A stretch of DNA of 64,000 nt from Calditrichota bacterium (GTDB lineage: Bacteria > CLD3): the NCBI GenBank assembly GCA_008501735.1, contig QQUF01000056.1, forward strand, positions 1-64,000. Reading direction: 5' to 3'. Position 1 is the first letter of the stretch, and each line of letters opens with the position of its first letter. The notes below the pieces were generated by a model, which was given only the letters and a program-made list of their open reading frames with translations, did not search any database and was not told the origin of the DNA. Positions 45,497 through 54,744 of the stretch are shown here, one piece after another. The translations under genes were made by a program, and so were the position numbers.

Positions 45497-46891
45497 ATGG
45501 TTTTCAAATCTAATTCTTCTCCTTACGACCTTGCAAATTTGAATGTGCTTGTAGTTGATGACCAAGAAGATGTTAGACGTGGATTGAATCGTCTAATTAG
45601 TACTTTAGGTTGTAAAGTCTCAATGAGCCATTCTGCTGAAGATGCCTTAAAAATTCTTTCTCGAAAACCTGTGGACATTGTTTTTACTGACTTAAAAATG
45701 GATGGAATGTCGGGTGAGGAACTACTCAAAGAAATTAATCAAAGATGGGCAAATATTGTTGTTGTCTTAATTACAGGACACGGAACAATCGAACTTGCAG
45801 TTAAATGTTTGCGTAATGGAGCTTCTCATTTTATTACAAAACCTTTTGATAACAAAGAAATTCTAAAATTTGTAGAAAGAGCAGGGTACGGAATTCTTGC
45901 TGAAAAGCTTTCTTTGCAAAGAACAAAAAAGAAAAGCATTCCAATTATCGCTGTTGATAGAAAAATGAAGGAAGTCTTGGAACTCGTGGAAAGAGTTGCA
46001 CCACAAAAAATCCCTGTTTTAATTGAAGGAGCAAGTGGTACGGGCAAAGAATTAATTGCTCACGAAATCCATAATCGAAGTCGAGTAAAAGACAAACCTT
46101 TTTTGGCTATAAACTGTATTGCTTTGCCTGATACATTGCTTGACTCAGAATTATTTGGCTACAGAAAAGGTGCATTTACAGGAGCAATCAAAGACACAAT
46201 TGGTCTTTTTGAACAAGCAAACGGAGGAACTGTCTTTCTTGACGAAGCTTCTTCAATGTCGCCACTTTTTCAAGGAAAGTTACTTAGAGTTTTACAAGAA
46301 AAAAAAGTTCGCCCTTTAGGACAAAATACTGAGAGAAAAGTTGATTTTAGAATTATTGCTGCGAGTAATAAAAATTTGTCAGAGTTAGTTAAAAAAGGTG
46401 AGTTTCGTGAAGACCTTTACTATCGGCTTCAAGTCGTAAAAGTTTCAATTCCAACACTTACACAACGTAGAGCTTGTATTCCTGCTTTGGCAGAGTACTT
46501 TCTTAAAAAAGCGGTTTCCGAGTTTTTCTATGACGATTATCCCTCTCCAAATATTTCTCCGTCAGCTATGGAAGAATTACAAAATCATACTTGGTCTGGC
46601 AATGTGCGTGAATTAGAAAATACAATTCAACGTGCATTGATAATTCAGAAAGGTGATAAAATTCTACCATCTCATTTAGGGTTGACAGATAATAATTTAA
46701 TTGCAGAATCTCTATTGGGAGAAGAATTTACCTCCTACGAAGAAAGCAAACAAAGAGTGATTGAAAACTTCCAAAGGCAATATGTTCAAAATATTTTAGA
46801 GCAAACAAATGGAAATATTTCCAAAGCCGCAGAGATGTGCGGTTTGACGAGAGCGGCTCTACAAAGAATTTTGAAAAAATTGAGCTTATAA
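45497..46891 (+). CDS. Sigma-54-dependent NtrC-family response regulator
   Basis: 464 residues. The receiver domain has D21-D22, phosphoacceptor D65 (VFTDLKMDG) and K115 (ITKPFDN). The AAA+ domain has Walker A GASGTGKE (178-185), the sigma-54 contact loop GAFTGA (225-230), Walker B GGTVFLDEA and the arginine-finger region REDLYYRLQV. The C-terminal Fis-type helix-turn-helix is NISKAAEMCGLTRAALQRIL. The complete set means it can open sigma-54 promoters. Its genomic position, between a partner kinase and the nar operon with a sigma-54-like element and palindromes upstream, makes the nar-act block its most likely target. Confidence 0.95.
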   Translation: MVFKSNSSPYDLANLNVLVVDDQEDVRRGLNRLISTLGCKVSMSHSAEDALKILSRKPVDIVFTDLKMDGMSGEELLKEINQRWANIVVVLITGHGTIELAVKCLRNGASHFITKPFDNKEILKFVERAGYGILAEKLSLQRTKKKSIPIIAVDRKMKEVLELVERVAPQKIPVLIEGASGTGKELIAHEIHNRSRVKDKPFLAINCIALPDTLLDSELFGYRKGAFTGAIKDTIGLFEQANGGTVFLDEASSMSPLFQGKLLRVLQEKKVRPLGQNTERKVDFRIIAASNKNLSELVKKGEFREDLYYRLQVVKVSIPTLTQRRACIPALAEYFLKKAVSEFFYDDYPSPNISPSAMEELQNHTWSGNVRELENTIQRALIIQKGDKILPSHLGLTDNNLIAESLLGEEFTSYEESKQRVIENFQRQYVQNILEQTNGNISKAAEMCGLTRAALQRILKKLSL

Positions 46892-46997
46892 AATCCATTC
46901 TCTGTGTCTAATGAAACATTTTATCTTAAATTTAAAATTTCTATAACTCATTTAAAAACAATATTATAAGGCTTTGGTGAAAAAGTATAATTTAACT

Positions 46998-47013
46998 GCA
47001 TACCTAAGTATTC
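46998..47013. promoter_or_regulatory. Candidate regulator-binding palindrome 1 (distal)
   Basis: GCATACCTAAGTATTC is an imperfect copy (two half-site changes) of the palindrome at 47068, in the same CTGCATAC context. Its centre is about 200 bp upstream of the predicted narC transcript start. Confidence 0.5.
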
Positions 47014-47067
47014 AGTCTCTAAGTTATTGATTTTAAACATTTAATGTGAGAGTTGTAATATTAAGCT

Positions 47068-47083
47068 GCATACTCAAGTATGC
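47068..47083. promoter_or_regulatory. Candidate regulator-binding palindrome 2 (proximal)
   Basis: GCATACT-CA-AGTATGC is a perfect palindrome 70 bp downstream of its relative. Its centre is about 130 bp before the predicted transcript start, a normal place for an NtrC-type enhancer. No other copies were noticed in the window. Confidence 0.55.
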
Positions 47084-47179
47084 TTTTCGAATAATTTTTA
47101 CATTCCTAAAACCCTGAAATTATCCATTAAAAATTATTTTAACCTAATTATTTAGGACTTACCTAAAAGACTGTTTCAT

Positions 47180-47195
47180 TGGCACGAATCTTGAG
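47180..47195 (+). promoter_or_regulatory. Sigma-54-like promoter of the nar-act block
   Basis: TGGCACGAATCTTGAG carries a complete -24 box and a -12 box TTGA in place of TTGC with correct spacing, 52 nt before the narC ATG. A short palindrome TTTAGG-actta-CCTAAA (47151-47167) lies just upstream. The 355-bp gap 46892-47246 holds these sites and the two GCATAC palindromes. Confidence 0.55.
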
Positions 47196-47246
47196 AAAAA
47201 CAGAAAAGTTAGAAAACAATAATTTAAAAATAATTTCAGGTAACCA

Positions 47247-48107
47247 ATGCGACACTTCAAATTAGAATCACTTGCTTCTAAGCTCAATTGGAGATTTGCC
47301 GGAATAAGTTCAGTGTTTGCTCTTTTCCTTTGCACATCACTTTTGGCACAAGTTCCGACCGAATACTATAAACAGAATTGTGTTAGTTGCCACACAATCG
47401 GTGGAGGAAGATTAACAGGTCCGGATTTGAAAGATTTATCTAAAAGACAAGACAGAGAATGGCTTGTAAACTGGCTGATGGACCCGGAAGGTATTTTGAA
47501 AAGTGGCGATCCTTATGCCGTAAAAATGCAAAAAGAATCTCGTGGTGCTGTAATGACTCGTTCTCCGGGAATGACGAAATCTCTTGCAATCGCACTGCTT
47601 GACCTTATTGATGAAGAATCCAAACTCGAAAAATCTCAGTTTGCTGGTTCACAAATTAGTGATAGACCTTTGCTTCAAGAAGACATTGATGAAGGTCTTG
47701 CTTTGTTTATGGGAAGTACAAAGTTGAAAAACGGTGGACCTTCTTGCGTTAGTTGTCACGTTGTGAATAGTTTAGACGGATTAAGTGGAGGTCGTCTCGG
47801 TTTGAATTTGACAAGAGCTTATGCAAGATTAGAAGGTAGAAAAGGGCTTTCGGCTTGGCTCATTTCTCCCCCAAGCAAAATGATGAATCCGATTTATAAA
47901 AAATATCCGATTGATGAAGAAGAAATATTACCACTCGTTGCTTTTTTGAAAAACGAGACTGAAAAAGATGCCCCTGAAAATACTTCGGCAATGATAAATT
48001 TTTTACTATTCGGAATCGGTGGTGCAGTACTCCTTTTGGTTTTATTTGACCTAATCTGGAACAAGCGTTTTCGTGCAGTTCGAGAACCAATGGTCAAAGG
48101 AAATTAA
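47247..48107 (+). CDS. narC: Membrane-anchored diheme cytochrome c (NarC-like)
   Basis: 286 residues. The N-terminal signal/anchor has its hydrophobic core at about 18-34. Two c-type heme sites, CVSCH, are at residues 45-49 and 167-171, each in its own cytochrome c domain. A C-terminal membrane segment (about 250-270, FLLFGIGGAVLLLVLFDLIW) ends in a basic tail. In Thermus nar operons a diheme cytochrome NarC precedes narGHJI and takes part in electron delivery to, and maturation of, the nitrate reductase; position and heme count match. The symbol rests on this analogy. It is the first gene after the sigma-54-like promoter. Confidence 0.82.
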   Translation: MRHFKLESLASKLNWRFAGISSVFALFLCTSLLAQVPTEYYKQNCVSCHTIGGGRLTGPDLKDLSKRQDREWLVNWLMDPEGILKSGDPYAVKMQKESRGAVMTRSPGMTKSLAIALLDLIDEESKLEKSQFAGSQISDRPLLQEDIDEGLALFMGSTKLKNGGPSCVSCHVVNSLDGLSGGRLGLNLTRAYARLEGRKGLSAWLISPPSKMMNPIYKKYPIDEEEILPLVAFLKNETEKDAPENTSAMINFLLFGIGGAVLLLVLFDLIWNKRFRAVREPMVKGN

Positions 48108-48162
48108 TAAGATGAACTTTATCAAATTAACAGAAACAAATTTATTCTTAAGGAAATAGAGT

Positions 48163-51100
48163 ATGAGCGTTAAATCGTGGATAAGAGATGACGTAACTCC
48201 AGAAGATAGGAGTTGGGAACAATTTTACAGAAATCGTTGGCAGTACGACAAAGTTGTTCGAAGCACTCACGGAGTTAATTGTACTGGAAGTTGTACTTGG
48301 AACATTCACGTCAAAGACGGGATCGTAACTTGGGAAATGCAAGGTTTGGATTATCCATTACTTGAGCCAAGTTTGCCACCTTACGAACCTCGTGGATGTC
48401 AACGTGGAATTTCGTACTCTTGGTATTTATACAGTCCTTTGCGTGTAAAATATCCTTACATACGCGGTGCTTTACTTGACCTTTGGAATGATGCAAAATC
48501 TAAATATTCTGACCCAGTAGAAGCTTGGACTTCTTTAGTAAACGACCCAGTTGCTCGCAAGCGTTGGCAAACTGCTCGTGGAAAAGGCGGTTTCCGTAGA
48601 ACAAATTGGGAAACTTCTTTGGAAATTATGGCAGCTGCTAACATTCACACAATCAAACAACACGGTCCTGACAGAATCGCTGGTTTCTCACCGATTCCTG
48701 CGATGTCAATGATTTCCTACGCTTCTGGAGCAAGAATGCTTCAATTGATGGGCGGACTTTGTTTGTCTTTTTACGATTGGTATTGCGACCTTCCAAATGC
48801 TTCTCCGGAAGTTTGGGGAGAACAAACTGACGTTGCTGAATCAGCAGATTGGTACAACGCAAAATTCCTTGCTGTAATGGGTTCAAACTTGAATATGACA
48901 AGAACTCCTGATTGCCATTTTGTTGCAGAAGCAAGACACAACGGTTCAAAAATGTATGTCTTTTCACCTGACTTTAGTCAAGTTGCAAAATTTGCAGACG
49001 AATGGATGTCGATTAATGCCGGACAAGACGGAGCTTGGTGGATGTCAGTGAATCACGTAATTCTCAAAGAATTCCATCACGACAGACAAGTTCCTTACTT
49101 CATAGATTACGCAAAAAGATACACAGATTCAGGAATGCTCGTTGAATTAAAACCAGACGGTGATAATTACGAAGCAGGACAACTTCTTCGTGCAGGAAGA
49201 GTGGAAAAATATTCCGACGAAGAAAACGGCGATTGGAAATTCCTAATGTGGGATAAAGCCGATAAAACCGTAAAAATGCCAATGGGAAGTGTCGGACATC
49301 GTTGGGGAGAAGAAAAAGGAAAATGGAATCTTACTCTCAATGACGGAAAAGACGGAAGTGCTATTGACCCGATTTTAACACTTTTAGATGAAAATGATGG
49401 TGAAGCCCAAGTCAGGTTCGATGACTTTGTAGAAGGAGAAAGTTTATACCGCGGAGTTCCTGTTAAAAAATTACAAACTGCGGACGGAAAAGAAGTTACT
49501 GTTGCAACAGTTTACGATTTGTTAATGGCTCAATACGGAGTTTCACGTGGTTTGAGTGGAGCTTATCCAAAAGATTACGACGACGAAAACAGTGCTTACA
49601 CTCCGGCTTGGTCTGAGAAATTCACAGGTTTGTCTCGTAAGGATTTAGTCAAATTTGCACAAGAATGGGCTTCAACAGCCGAACACACAAACGGAAAATG
49701 TTCAATAATTATTGGTGCAGGAATAAATCACTGGTATCACGCAAACTTAATGTACAGAGCAGGAATTCACGCTTTGATGTTCTGCGGTTGCGTTGGTGTA
49801 AACGGTGGTGGTTTGGCACATTACGTTGGACAAGAAAAATTAGCTCCGGGCGAATCTTGGGGGTCAATTGCTTTTGCAAAAGACTGGTACGGACCTTCAA
49901 GACAACAAAATGCTCCAAGTTGGCATTACGTGAACACTGACCAATGGCGTTACGAAAAATCTTTTACGGATTACCACTCAATTCCGAAAACTGACAAAAA
50001 AGGTAAAATTAATAGCGGACACACAATGGACGTGCAAGTTAAAGCCGTCCGAAATGGTTGGATGCCTTTTTATCCTCAGTTTGAAGAAAATTCAACAGAA
50101 ATAGTTGAACAAGCCTTCAAAGCAACTGGTTCAAGAGAAGAGAAAGACGTTGTTAAATACGTTGTTGACCAGCTCAAAGAAAGAAAAATGAAATTCTCGG
50201 TAGAAGACCCTGACAACTCGAAAAACTGGCCTCGTGTTTTCTACATTTGGAGAGGAAATGCTTTGATGGCAAGTGCAAAAGGACACGAGTATTTCTTAAA
50301 GCATTACTTGGGAACTCACAATAATTCAATTGCAGATGAGAATTTTGCAAAAGATGAAGTCAAAGAAGTTACTTGGCACGACAAAGCTCCAACAGGAAAA
50401 ATGGATTTAATCGTTGACCTTAACTTCCGAATGGATACTTCTGCACTTTATTCTGACCTTGTTCTTCCTGCTGCCACTTGGTATGAAAAAGCAGATTTGA
50501 ACTCGACAGATATGCACAGTTTCATTCATCCGCTTTCAAAAGCTGTTCCTCCTTGTTGGGAATCAAAAAGTGACTGGGAAATTTTCAAACTTATTTCTAA
50601 AAAATTCTCAGAACTTTCAGAAAAACATTTCCCTGAATTAGTTCCTGATTTTATGACTGCTCCACTTGCCCACGACTCAATTGCAGAAATTTCACAACCT
50701 GCGATGAAAGATTGGATTGACGGAGAAATCGAAGCAATTCCGGGAAAAACAATGCCGGGAATGAAAATTGTCCACAGAGATTACAAAAATCTTTACAACC
50801 AATACAATTCTTACGGACCAAATGTCCGGGCAAACGGCTTAGGAGCTCACGGAACAAAATACGAAGTCGCAGATTTTTACGACAAACTTATTGAGGAAAG
50901 ACCAACTGAAACTTGGGGCGGAAAAACTTATCCTTCCTTAAGAGATGACGAAGAAGTTTGTAACGTAATTCTTCAATTAGCTACTGTAACAAACGGTGAA
51001 TTGGCTTACCGCTCTTACAAAAATATGGAAAAGAAAGTCGGGCTTCCTTTAGCGGATTTGGCAACAGGTTCAAGAGATGTTAGAACGACTTACAAAGATT

Positions 51101-51804
51101 TACAAACTCAACCTCGCAGATTTATCAACAGTCCAATGTGGTCAGGTTTGGTAACAGGCGGAAGAGCTTACAATCCTTTCACTTACAATGTCGAAAAAAT
51201 GGTTCCTTGGAGAACTTTGACAGGTCGTCAACATTTTTACTTAGACCATCCGGGTTATATCGAACACGGAGAACATTTGCCGACTTACAAAGCAAAACCT
51301 TCTTCAAGCCAATACGCAGATTTGGATTTTTCCGACAAAGCTACAAATACAAAAATGTTGAATTTCCTAACGCCTCACGGAAAATGGCACATTCACTCGA
51401 CTTATGGCGATAACCACAGAATGACAACGCTTTCTCGTGGAATTGAACCATTTTGGATTAATGATAAAGATGCCGAAGACCTTGGAATTATCGACAACGA
51501 TTGGGTTGAAGTTTACAATGATAACGGTGTTGTTGTAACTCGTGCTTGTGTCAGTGTCAGAATTCCGCGTGGAATTTGTATCCAATACCATTCACCTGAA
51601 AGAACATTCTCAGTTCCAAAATCTCCGATGAGAGGGAACAAAAGAGCAGGTGGTCATAATAGTTTAACAAGAACTCGTCTAAAACCAAATCTACTGATTG
51701 GTGGTTATGCACAATTTACTTACCACTTCAATTATTGGGGACCAACTGGTTGTAACCGTGATACTCACATCTTGGTAAGAAAATTAGACAAAGTTCAATT
51801 CTAA
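48163..51804 (+). CDS. narG: Respiratory nitrate reductase, catalytic alpha subunit
   Basis: A 1213-residue molybdenum bis-MGD enzyme that reduces nitrate to nitrite. The N-terminal FS0 cluster ligands are H36, C40, C44 and C79 ([15 protein letters not shown]). The molybdenum ligand is Asp223 in [14 protein letters not shown], equivalent to E. coli Asp222. Long near-identical stretches to NarG are visible, such as [11 protein letters not shown] and [14 protein letters not shown]. There is no Tat signal, so the active site should face the cytoplasm. Nitrite oxidoreductases of the cytoplasmic type are related, but the narJ, narI and two narK genes next door favour nitrate reduction. AAGGA precedes the ATG. 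Confidence 0.97.
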   Translation: MSVKSWIRDDVTPEDRSWEQFYRNRWQYDKVVRSTHGVNCTGSCTWNIHVKDGIVTWEMQGLDYPLLEPSLPPYEPRGCQRGISYSWYLYSPLRVKYPYIRGALLDLWNDAKSKYSDPVEAWTSLVNDPVARKRWQTARGKGGFRRTNWETSLEIMAAANIHTIKQHGPDRIAGFSPIPAMSMISYASGARMLQLMGGLCLSFYDWYCDLPNASPEVWGEQTDVAESADWYNAKFLAVMGSNLNMTRTPDCHFVAEARHNGSKMYVFSPDFSQVAKFADEWMSINAGQDGAWWMSVNHVILKEFHHDRQVPYFIDYAKRYTDSGMLVELKPDGDNYEAGQLLRAGRVEKYSDEENGDWKFLMWDKADKTVKMPMGSVGHRWGEEKGKWNLTLNDGKDGSAIDPILTLLDENDGEAQVRFDDFVEGESLYRGVPVKKLQTADGKEVTVATVYDLLMAQYGVSRGLSGAYPKDYDDENSAYTPAWSEKFTGLSRKDLVKFAQEWASTAEHTNGKCSIIIGAGINHWYHANLMYRAGIHALMFCGCVGVNGGGLAHYVGQEKLAPGESWGSIAFAKDWYGPSRQQNAPSWHYVNTDQWRYEKSFTDYHSIPKTDKKGKINSGHTMDVQVKAVRNGWMPFYPQFEENSTEIVEQAFKATGSREEKDVVKYVVDQLKERKMKFSVEDPDNSKNWPRVFYIWRGNALMASAKGHEYFLKHYLGTHNNSIADENFAKDEVKEVTWHDKAPTGKMDLIVDLNFRMDTSALYSDLVLPAATWYEKADLNSTDMHSFIHPLSKAVPPCWESKSDWEIFKLISKKFSELSEKHFPELVPDFMTAPLAHDSIAEISQPAMKDWIDGEIEAIPGKTMPGMKIVHRDYKNLYNQYNSYGPNVRANGLGAHGTKYEVADFYDKLIEERPTETWGGKTYPSLRDDEEVCNVILQLATVTNGELAYRSYKNMEKKVGLPLADLATGSRDVRTTYKDLQTQPRRFINSPMWSGLVTGGRAYNPFTYNVEKMVPWRTLTGRQHFYLDHPGYIEHGEHLPTYKAKPSSSQYADLDFSDKATNTKMLNFLTPHGKWHIHSTYGDNHRMTTLSRGIEPFWINDKDAEDLGIIDNDWVEVYNDNGVVVTRACVSVRIPRGICIQYHSPERTFSVPKSPMRGNKRAGGHNSLTRTRLKPNLLIGGYAQFTYHFNYWGPTGCNRDTHILVRKLDKVQF

Positions 51805-51834
51805 CTAAAACGAATTTAAGCAAAGGATAACATA

Positions 51835-53325
51835 ATGGACGTTAGGTCGCAAATTTCAATGGTTTTTCATTTAGACAAGTGTATTGGTTGTCATACTTGC
51901 AGTATCGCTTGCAAAAATATTTGGACTGACCGAAAAGGTACCGAATATATGTGGTGGAATAATGTGGAAACCAAACCCGGAACAGGCTATCCGACAAAAT
52001 GGGAAGACCAAGAAAAATATAAAGGTGGTTGGGAAGTTAAAAACGGAAACTTAAAACTGAAATCAACTGGAAAAGCTCGAATCATTCCGAATATTTTCCA
52101 CAATCCGCATCAACCAAGTTTAGATGATTACTACGAACCTTGGACTTACAAATACGATGAGCTTTTTACTGCTCCCGAAGGTAACGACCAACCAACAGCA
52201 AAACCAATTTCGATGATTACCGGTGAACCAATGGACATCAAAGCAGGTCCAAATTGGGACGATGATTTGAGTGGCTCTCCGATTTACGCTGAAAATGACC
52301 CGAATTTCGATAACCTTTCGGAAGAACAAAAAGCACAAATGTTCGCAATTGAACGCCTTGTCTTTTTCTACTTCCCAAGAATTTGTAATCACTGTTTGAA
52401 TCCTGCTTGTGTTGCTTCCTGTCCTTCAGGTGCTTTGCACAAACGCGGTGAAGATGGAATCGTTCTTGTTGACCAAGAAAGATGTCGTGGTTGGCGTTCT
52501 TGTATTCCTGCTTGTCCTTACAAAAAAACTTACTACAACTGGCAAACAGGTAAATCTGAAAAATGTATTCTTTGTTTCCCAAGAATCGAATCTGGTCAAG
52601 CTCCTGCTTGCTTCCATTCTTGTGTTGGAAGAATCCGTTACTTGGGAGTTTTACTCTACGACGCAGATATGATTGATGAAATTGCAAAATTACCTGACAA
52701 CGAATTGGTCGAAGCTCAAAGAAGAATGATTTTAGACCCGAATGACCCGGAAGTTATCAGAGCTGCAAGAGAAAACGGAGTTCACGATTCAGTTATCGAA
52801 TCCGCTCAAAAATCTCCAATCTACAAATTCGTAAAAGAATGGGGAATTGCACTTCCACCTCACATCGAATACAGAACTTTACCAATGCTTTTCTACGTTC
52901 CACCAATGCTTCCTGTAATGACTTCGATGGACGGAGATGCGAAGAAAAATATGATTGAAGGAATGTTCCCTGATTTCGACAAAGCTCGTGCTCCTATGGA
53001 ATTTTTGGCGAATCTTTTCTCAGCAGGAAACACAGGAGTTTTGAAATACACTTTGAAAAAACAAATGGCAATTAGACAATACAGAAGAGCTGTAACAGTC
53101 GGCGACATTACAATGGAAGCTGCTAAAAAAATGTTACTCGAAGCTGATTGTTCAGTTGAAGCCGCAGAAGAAATTTACAAATTGACAACACTTTGTACTT
53201 TTGACGACAGATTTGTAATTCCTCCTGCACATCGTGAAGAAGCGATTGAAATGATGAAAGACCCTCTCGAATACAAACAACAAGTTGGTTTTGGACTTCG
53301 TGAAGAACCAATGAGAGGTGCGTAA
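51835..53325 (+). CDS. narH: Respiratory nitrate reductase, iron-sulfur beta subunit
   Basis: A 496-residue electron-relay subunit with four clusters: CIGCHTCSIACKN, CNHCLNPACVASCP, CRGWRSCIPACP and CILCFPRIESGQAPACFHSC. The tryptophan in CRGWRSC replaces a cysteine and marks the 3Fe-4S cluster of NarH. The C-terminal NarH-specific region follows (about 370-490). It starts 30 nt after narG and overlaps the narJ leader. It links the heme b of NarI to the NarG active site. Confidence 0.97.
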   Translation: MDVRSQISMVFHLDKCIGCHTCSIACKNIWTDRKGTEYMWWNNVETKPGTGYPTKWEDQEKYKGGWEVKNGNLKLKSTGKARIIPNIFHNPHQPSLDDYYEPWTYKYDELFTAPEGNDQPTAKPISMITGEPMDIKAGPNWDDDLSGSPIYAENDPNFDNLSEEQKAQMFAIERLVFFYFPRICNHCLNPACVASCPSGALHKRGEDGIVLVDQERCRGWRSCIPACPYKKTYYNWQTGKSEKCILCFPRIESGQAPACFHSCVGRIRYLGVLLYDADMIDEIAKLPDNELVEAQRRMILDPNDPEVIRAARENGVHDSVIESAQKSPIYKFVKEWGIALPPHIEYRTLPMLFYVPPMLPVMTSMDGDAKKNMIEGMFPDFDKARAPMEFLANLFSAGNTGVLKYTLKKQMAIRQYRRAVTVGDITMEAAKKMLLEADCSVEAAEEIYKLTTLCTFDDRFVIPPAHREEAIEMMKDPLEYKQQVGFGLREEPMRGA

Positions 53326-53326
53326 A

Positions 53327-53968
53327 ATGTTGGACACAACTAAAATTTTTACAAATTTCTCTTTTCTTTTCACTTATCCTGAAACTCATTTTGACGAAAT
53401 AATAAAACAAGTACTCAACGAATTAGTACTAGTAGGACAATCGGAAGTCGTGGAAACGTTAAATCGTTTGCACGACTTTTTTAAAAGTCCAAAGTTTTCA
53501 GATGTTGAAGAGACGTTCACGAGGACTTTTGATATGAATCCTGCCTGTTGTTTGGAAGTTGGTTGGCATTTATTCGGTGAAGATTACAAACGAGGTGAAT
53601 TTCTTGTACTGATGAGACAATCTTTGGCAGAAGAAAGAATTCCTGAATCTACTGAATTACCTGACCATTTGAGTCATTGCCTACAACTTTTAGCAAAATT
53701 GGAAGATGAAGATGGATATGAATTTGCAAGAGTTTTTATTCTTCCGGCTTTAGAGAAGATTCAACACGGTTGCAAAGACAAAGTAACAAATCCTTACACA
53801 CAACTAGTTGACGCATTGATGGTTTTATTAAAATCAGTTTATGAGATAAAAGAGATTCCTTCGTCTTCTCCAAAGCACACTGATCCAAAATTAAATTTTC
53901 AAGAAAGTTTTCACCTTCAAAATACTGGAAACGGTGTTTTGAACAATCATTCGGAAAAAATGCTATGA
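53327..53968 (+). CDS. narJ: Nitrate reductase assembly chaperone
   Basis: A 213-residue helical chaperone of the NarJ/TorD group that holds apo-NarG for cofactor insertion and membrane attachment. Typical segments are FSFLFTYPETHFDEI and the conserved NPACCLEVGWHLFGEDYKRG with ELPDHLSHCLQLLA. ATG 53327 is used because it directly follows the narH stop and has AGAGGTG 7 nt upstream; an in-frame GTG at 53318 inside narH is an alternative. It overlaps narI by 4 nt (ATGA). It is not part of the final enzyme. Confidence 0.93.
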   Translation: MLDTTKIFTNFSFLFTYPETHFDEIIKQVLNELVLVGQSEVVETLNRLHDFFKSPKFSDVEETFTRTFDMNPACCLEVGWHLFGEDYKRGEFLVLMRQSLAEERIPESTELPDHLSHCLQLLAKLEDEDGYEFARVFILPALEKIQHGCKDKVTNPYTQLVDALMVLLKSVYEIKEIPSSSPKHTDPKLNFQESFHLQNTGNGVLNNHSEKML

Positions 53969-54696
53969 ATGAAAATACCTTTTTCGACTACTTAAACCTC
54001 TTTTGGTTTACAATTTTGCCTTACGTTGCATTGTTTACATTTTTCATTGCAACAATTCAACGTTATCGTGGAGAGGCTTTTACTTACTCAAGTTTGTCCT
54101 CTCAGTTCTTAGAAAACAAAGTTCATTTTTGGGCAATGGTTCCTTTTCACTACGGAATTTTGACAGTTCTTTTTGGGCATTTAATTGGATTTTTGTGTCC
54201 TGCCGAATTGTTGGCTTGGAATAGCGAACCGATTCGACTTTATATTTTTGAAGTTACAGGTTTCATCGCAGCAATTTTTACTTTGGTCGGTTTGTTCAAC
54301 ATCATTATTAGACGAACTTCAAACGCCAGAATAAAAATGGTTACAACAACTGCTGACTGGGTTGTAATAGCAATCATAGTTTTTCAAGTTATCACGGGAG
54401 TTTACACAGCAGTTTTCCACAGTTGGGGAAGCTCTTGGTTTGCATCTTCGATGGCTCCTTATCTTTGGTCAATCGTTCAGTTCAGCCCTGAAATCGCTTA
54501 CGTAACACCTTTACCAATTATGGTAAAACTTCACATTATCAGTGCTTTTGTAATTGTTACACTTTTCCCATTTACAAGGTTGGTTCACGTTCTTGTTGTG
54601 CCGAATCCTTACCTCTGGCGAAAACCACAAGTTGTTCGTTGGTACTGGAACAGGAAAAAAATTCGTACTACAAGTTTCAAAATTGACAGAAAATAA
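53965..54696 (+). CDS. narI: Nitrate reductase cytochrome b subunit
   Basis: A 243-residue membrane anchor with five hydrophobic segments. The heme b ligands are recognisable as histidines in PFHYGILTVLFGHLIGF and in the pair KLHIISAF ... FTRLVH, matching E. coli H56, H66, H187 and H205. It oxidises quinol on the outer side and passes electrons to NarH. It overlaps narJ by 4 nt, so it is translationally coupled. The order GHJI is complete. Confidence 0.96.
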   Translation: MNENTFFDYLNLFWFTILPYVALFTFFIATIQRYRGEAFTYSSLSSQFLENKVHFWAMVPFHYGILTVLFGHLIGFLCPAELLAWNSEPIRLYIFEVTGFIAAIFTLVGLFNIIIRRTSNARIKMVTTTADWVVIAIIVFQVITGVYTAVFHSWGSSWFASSMAPYLWSIVQFSPEIAYVTPLPIMVKLHIISAFVIVTLFPFTRLVHVLVVPNPYLWRKPQVVRWYWNRKKIRTTSFKIDRK

Positions 54697-54744
54697 TTTA
54701 CTAAATATTGAATTTAAAAATACGGATTAGTCCAGAGTTTGGTT

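Noticed and set aside
48163-53325. NarGH read as a nitrite oxidoreductase (Nxr) of a nitrifier
   Set aside because: The cytoplasmic-type NarG motifs, a complete narJ-narI, two NarK transporters and the Thermus-like narC order fit nitrate reduction better. Nothing in the window points to nitrite oxidation or autotrophy.
53318-53326. GTG 53318 as the narJ start
   Set aside because: ATG 53327 has a better spaced ribosome-binding site and lies just after the narH stop; the GTG remains only a minor alternative.
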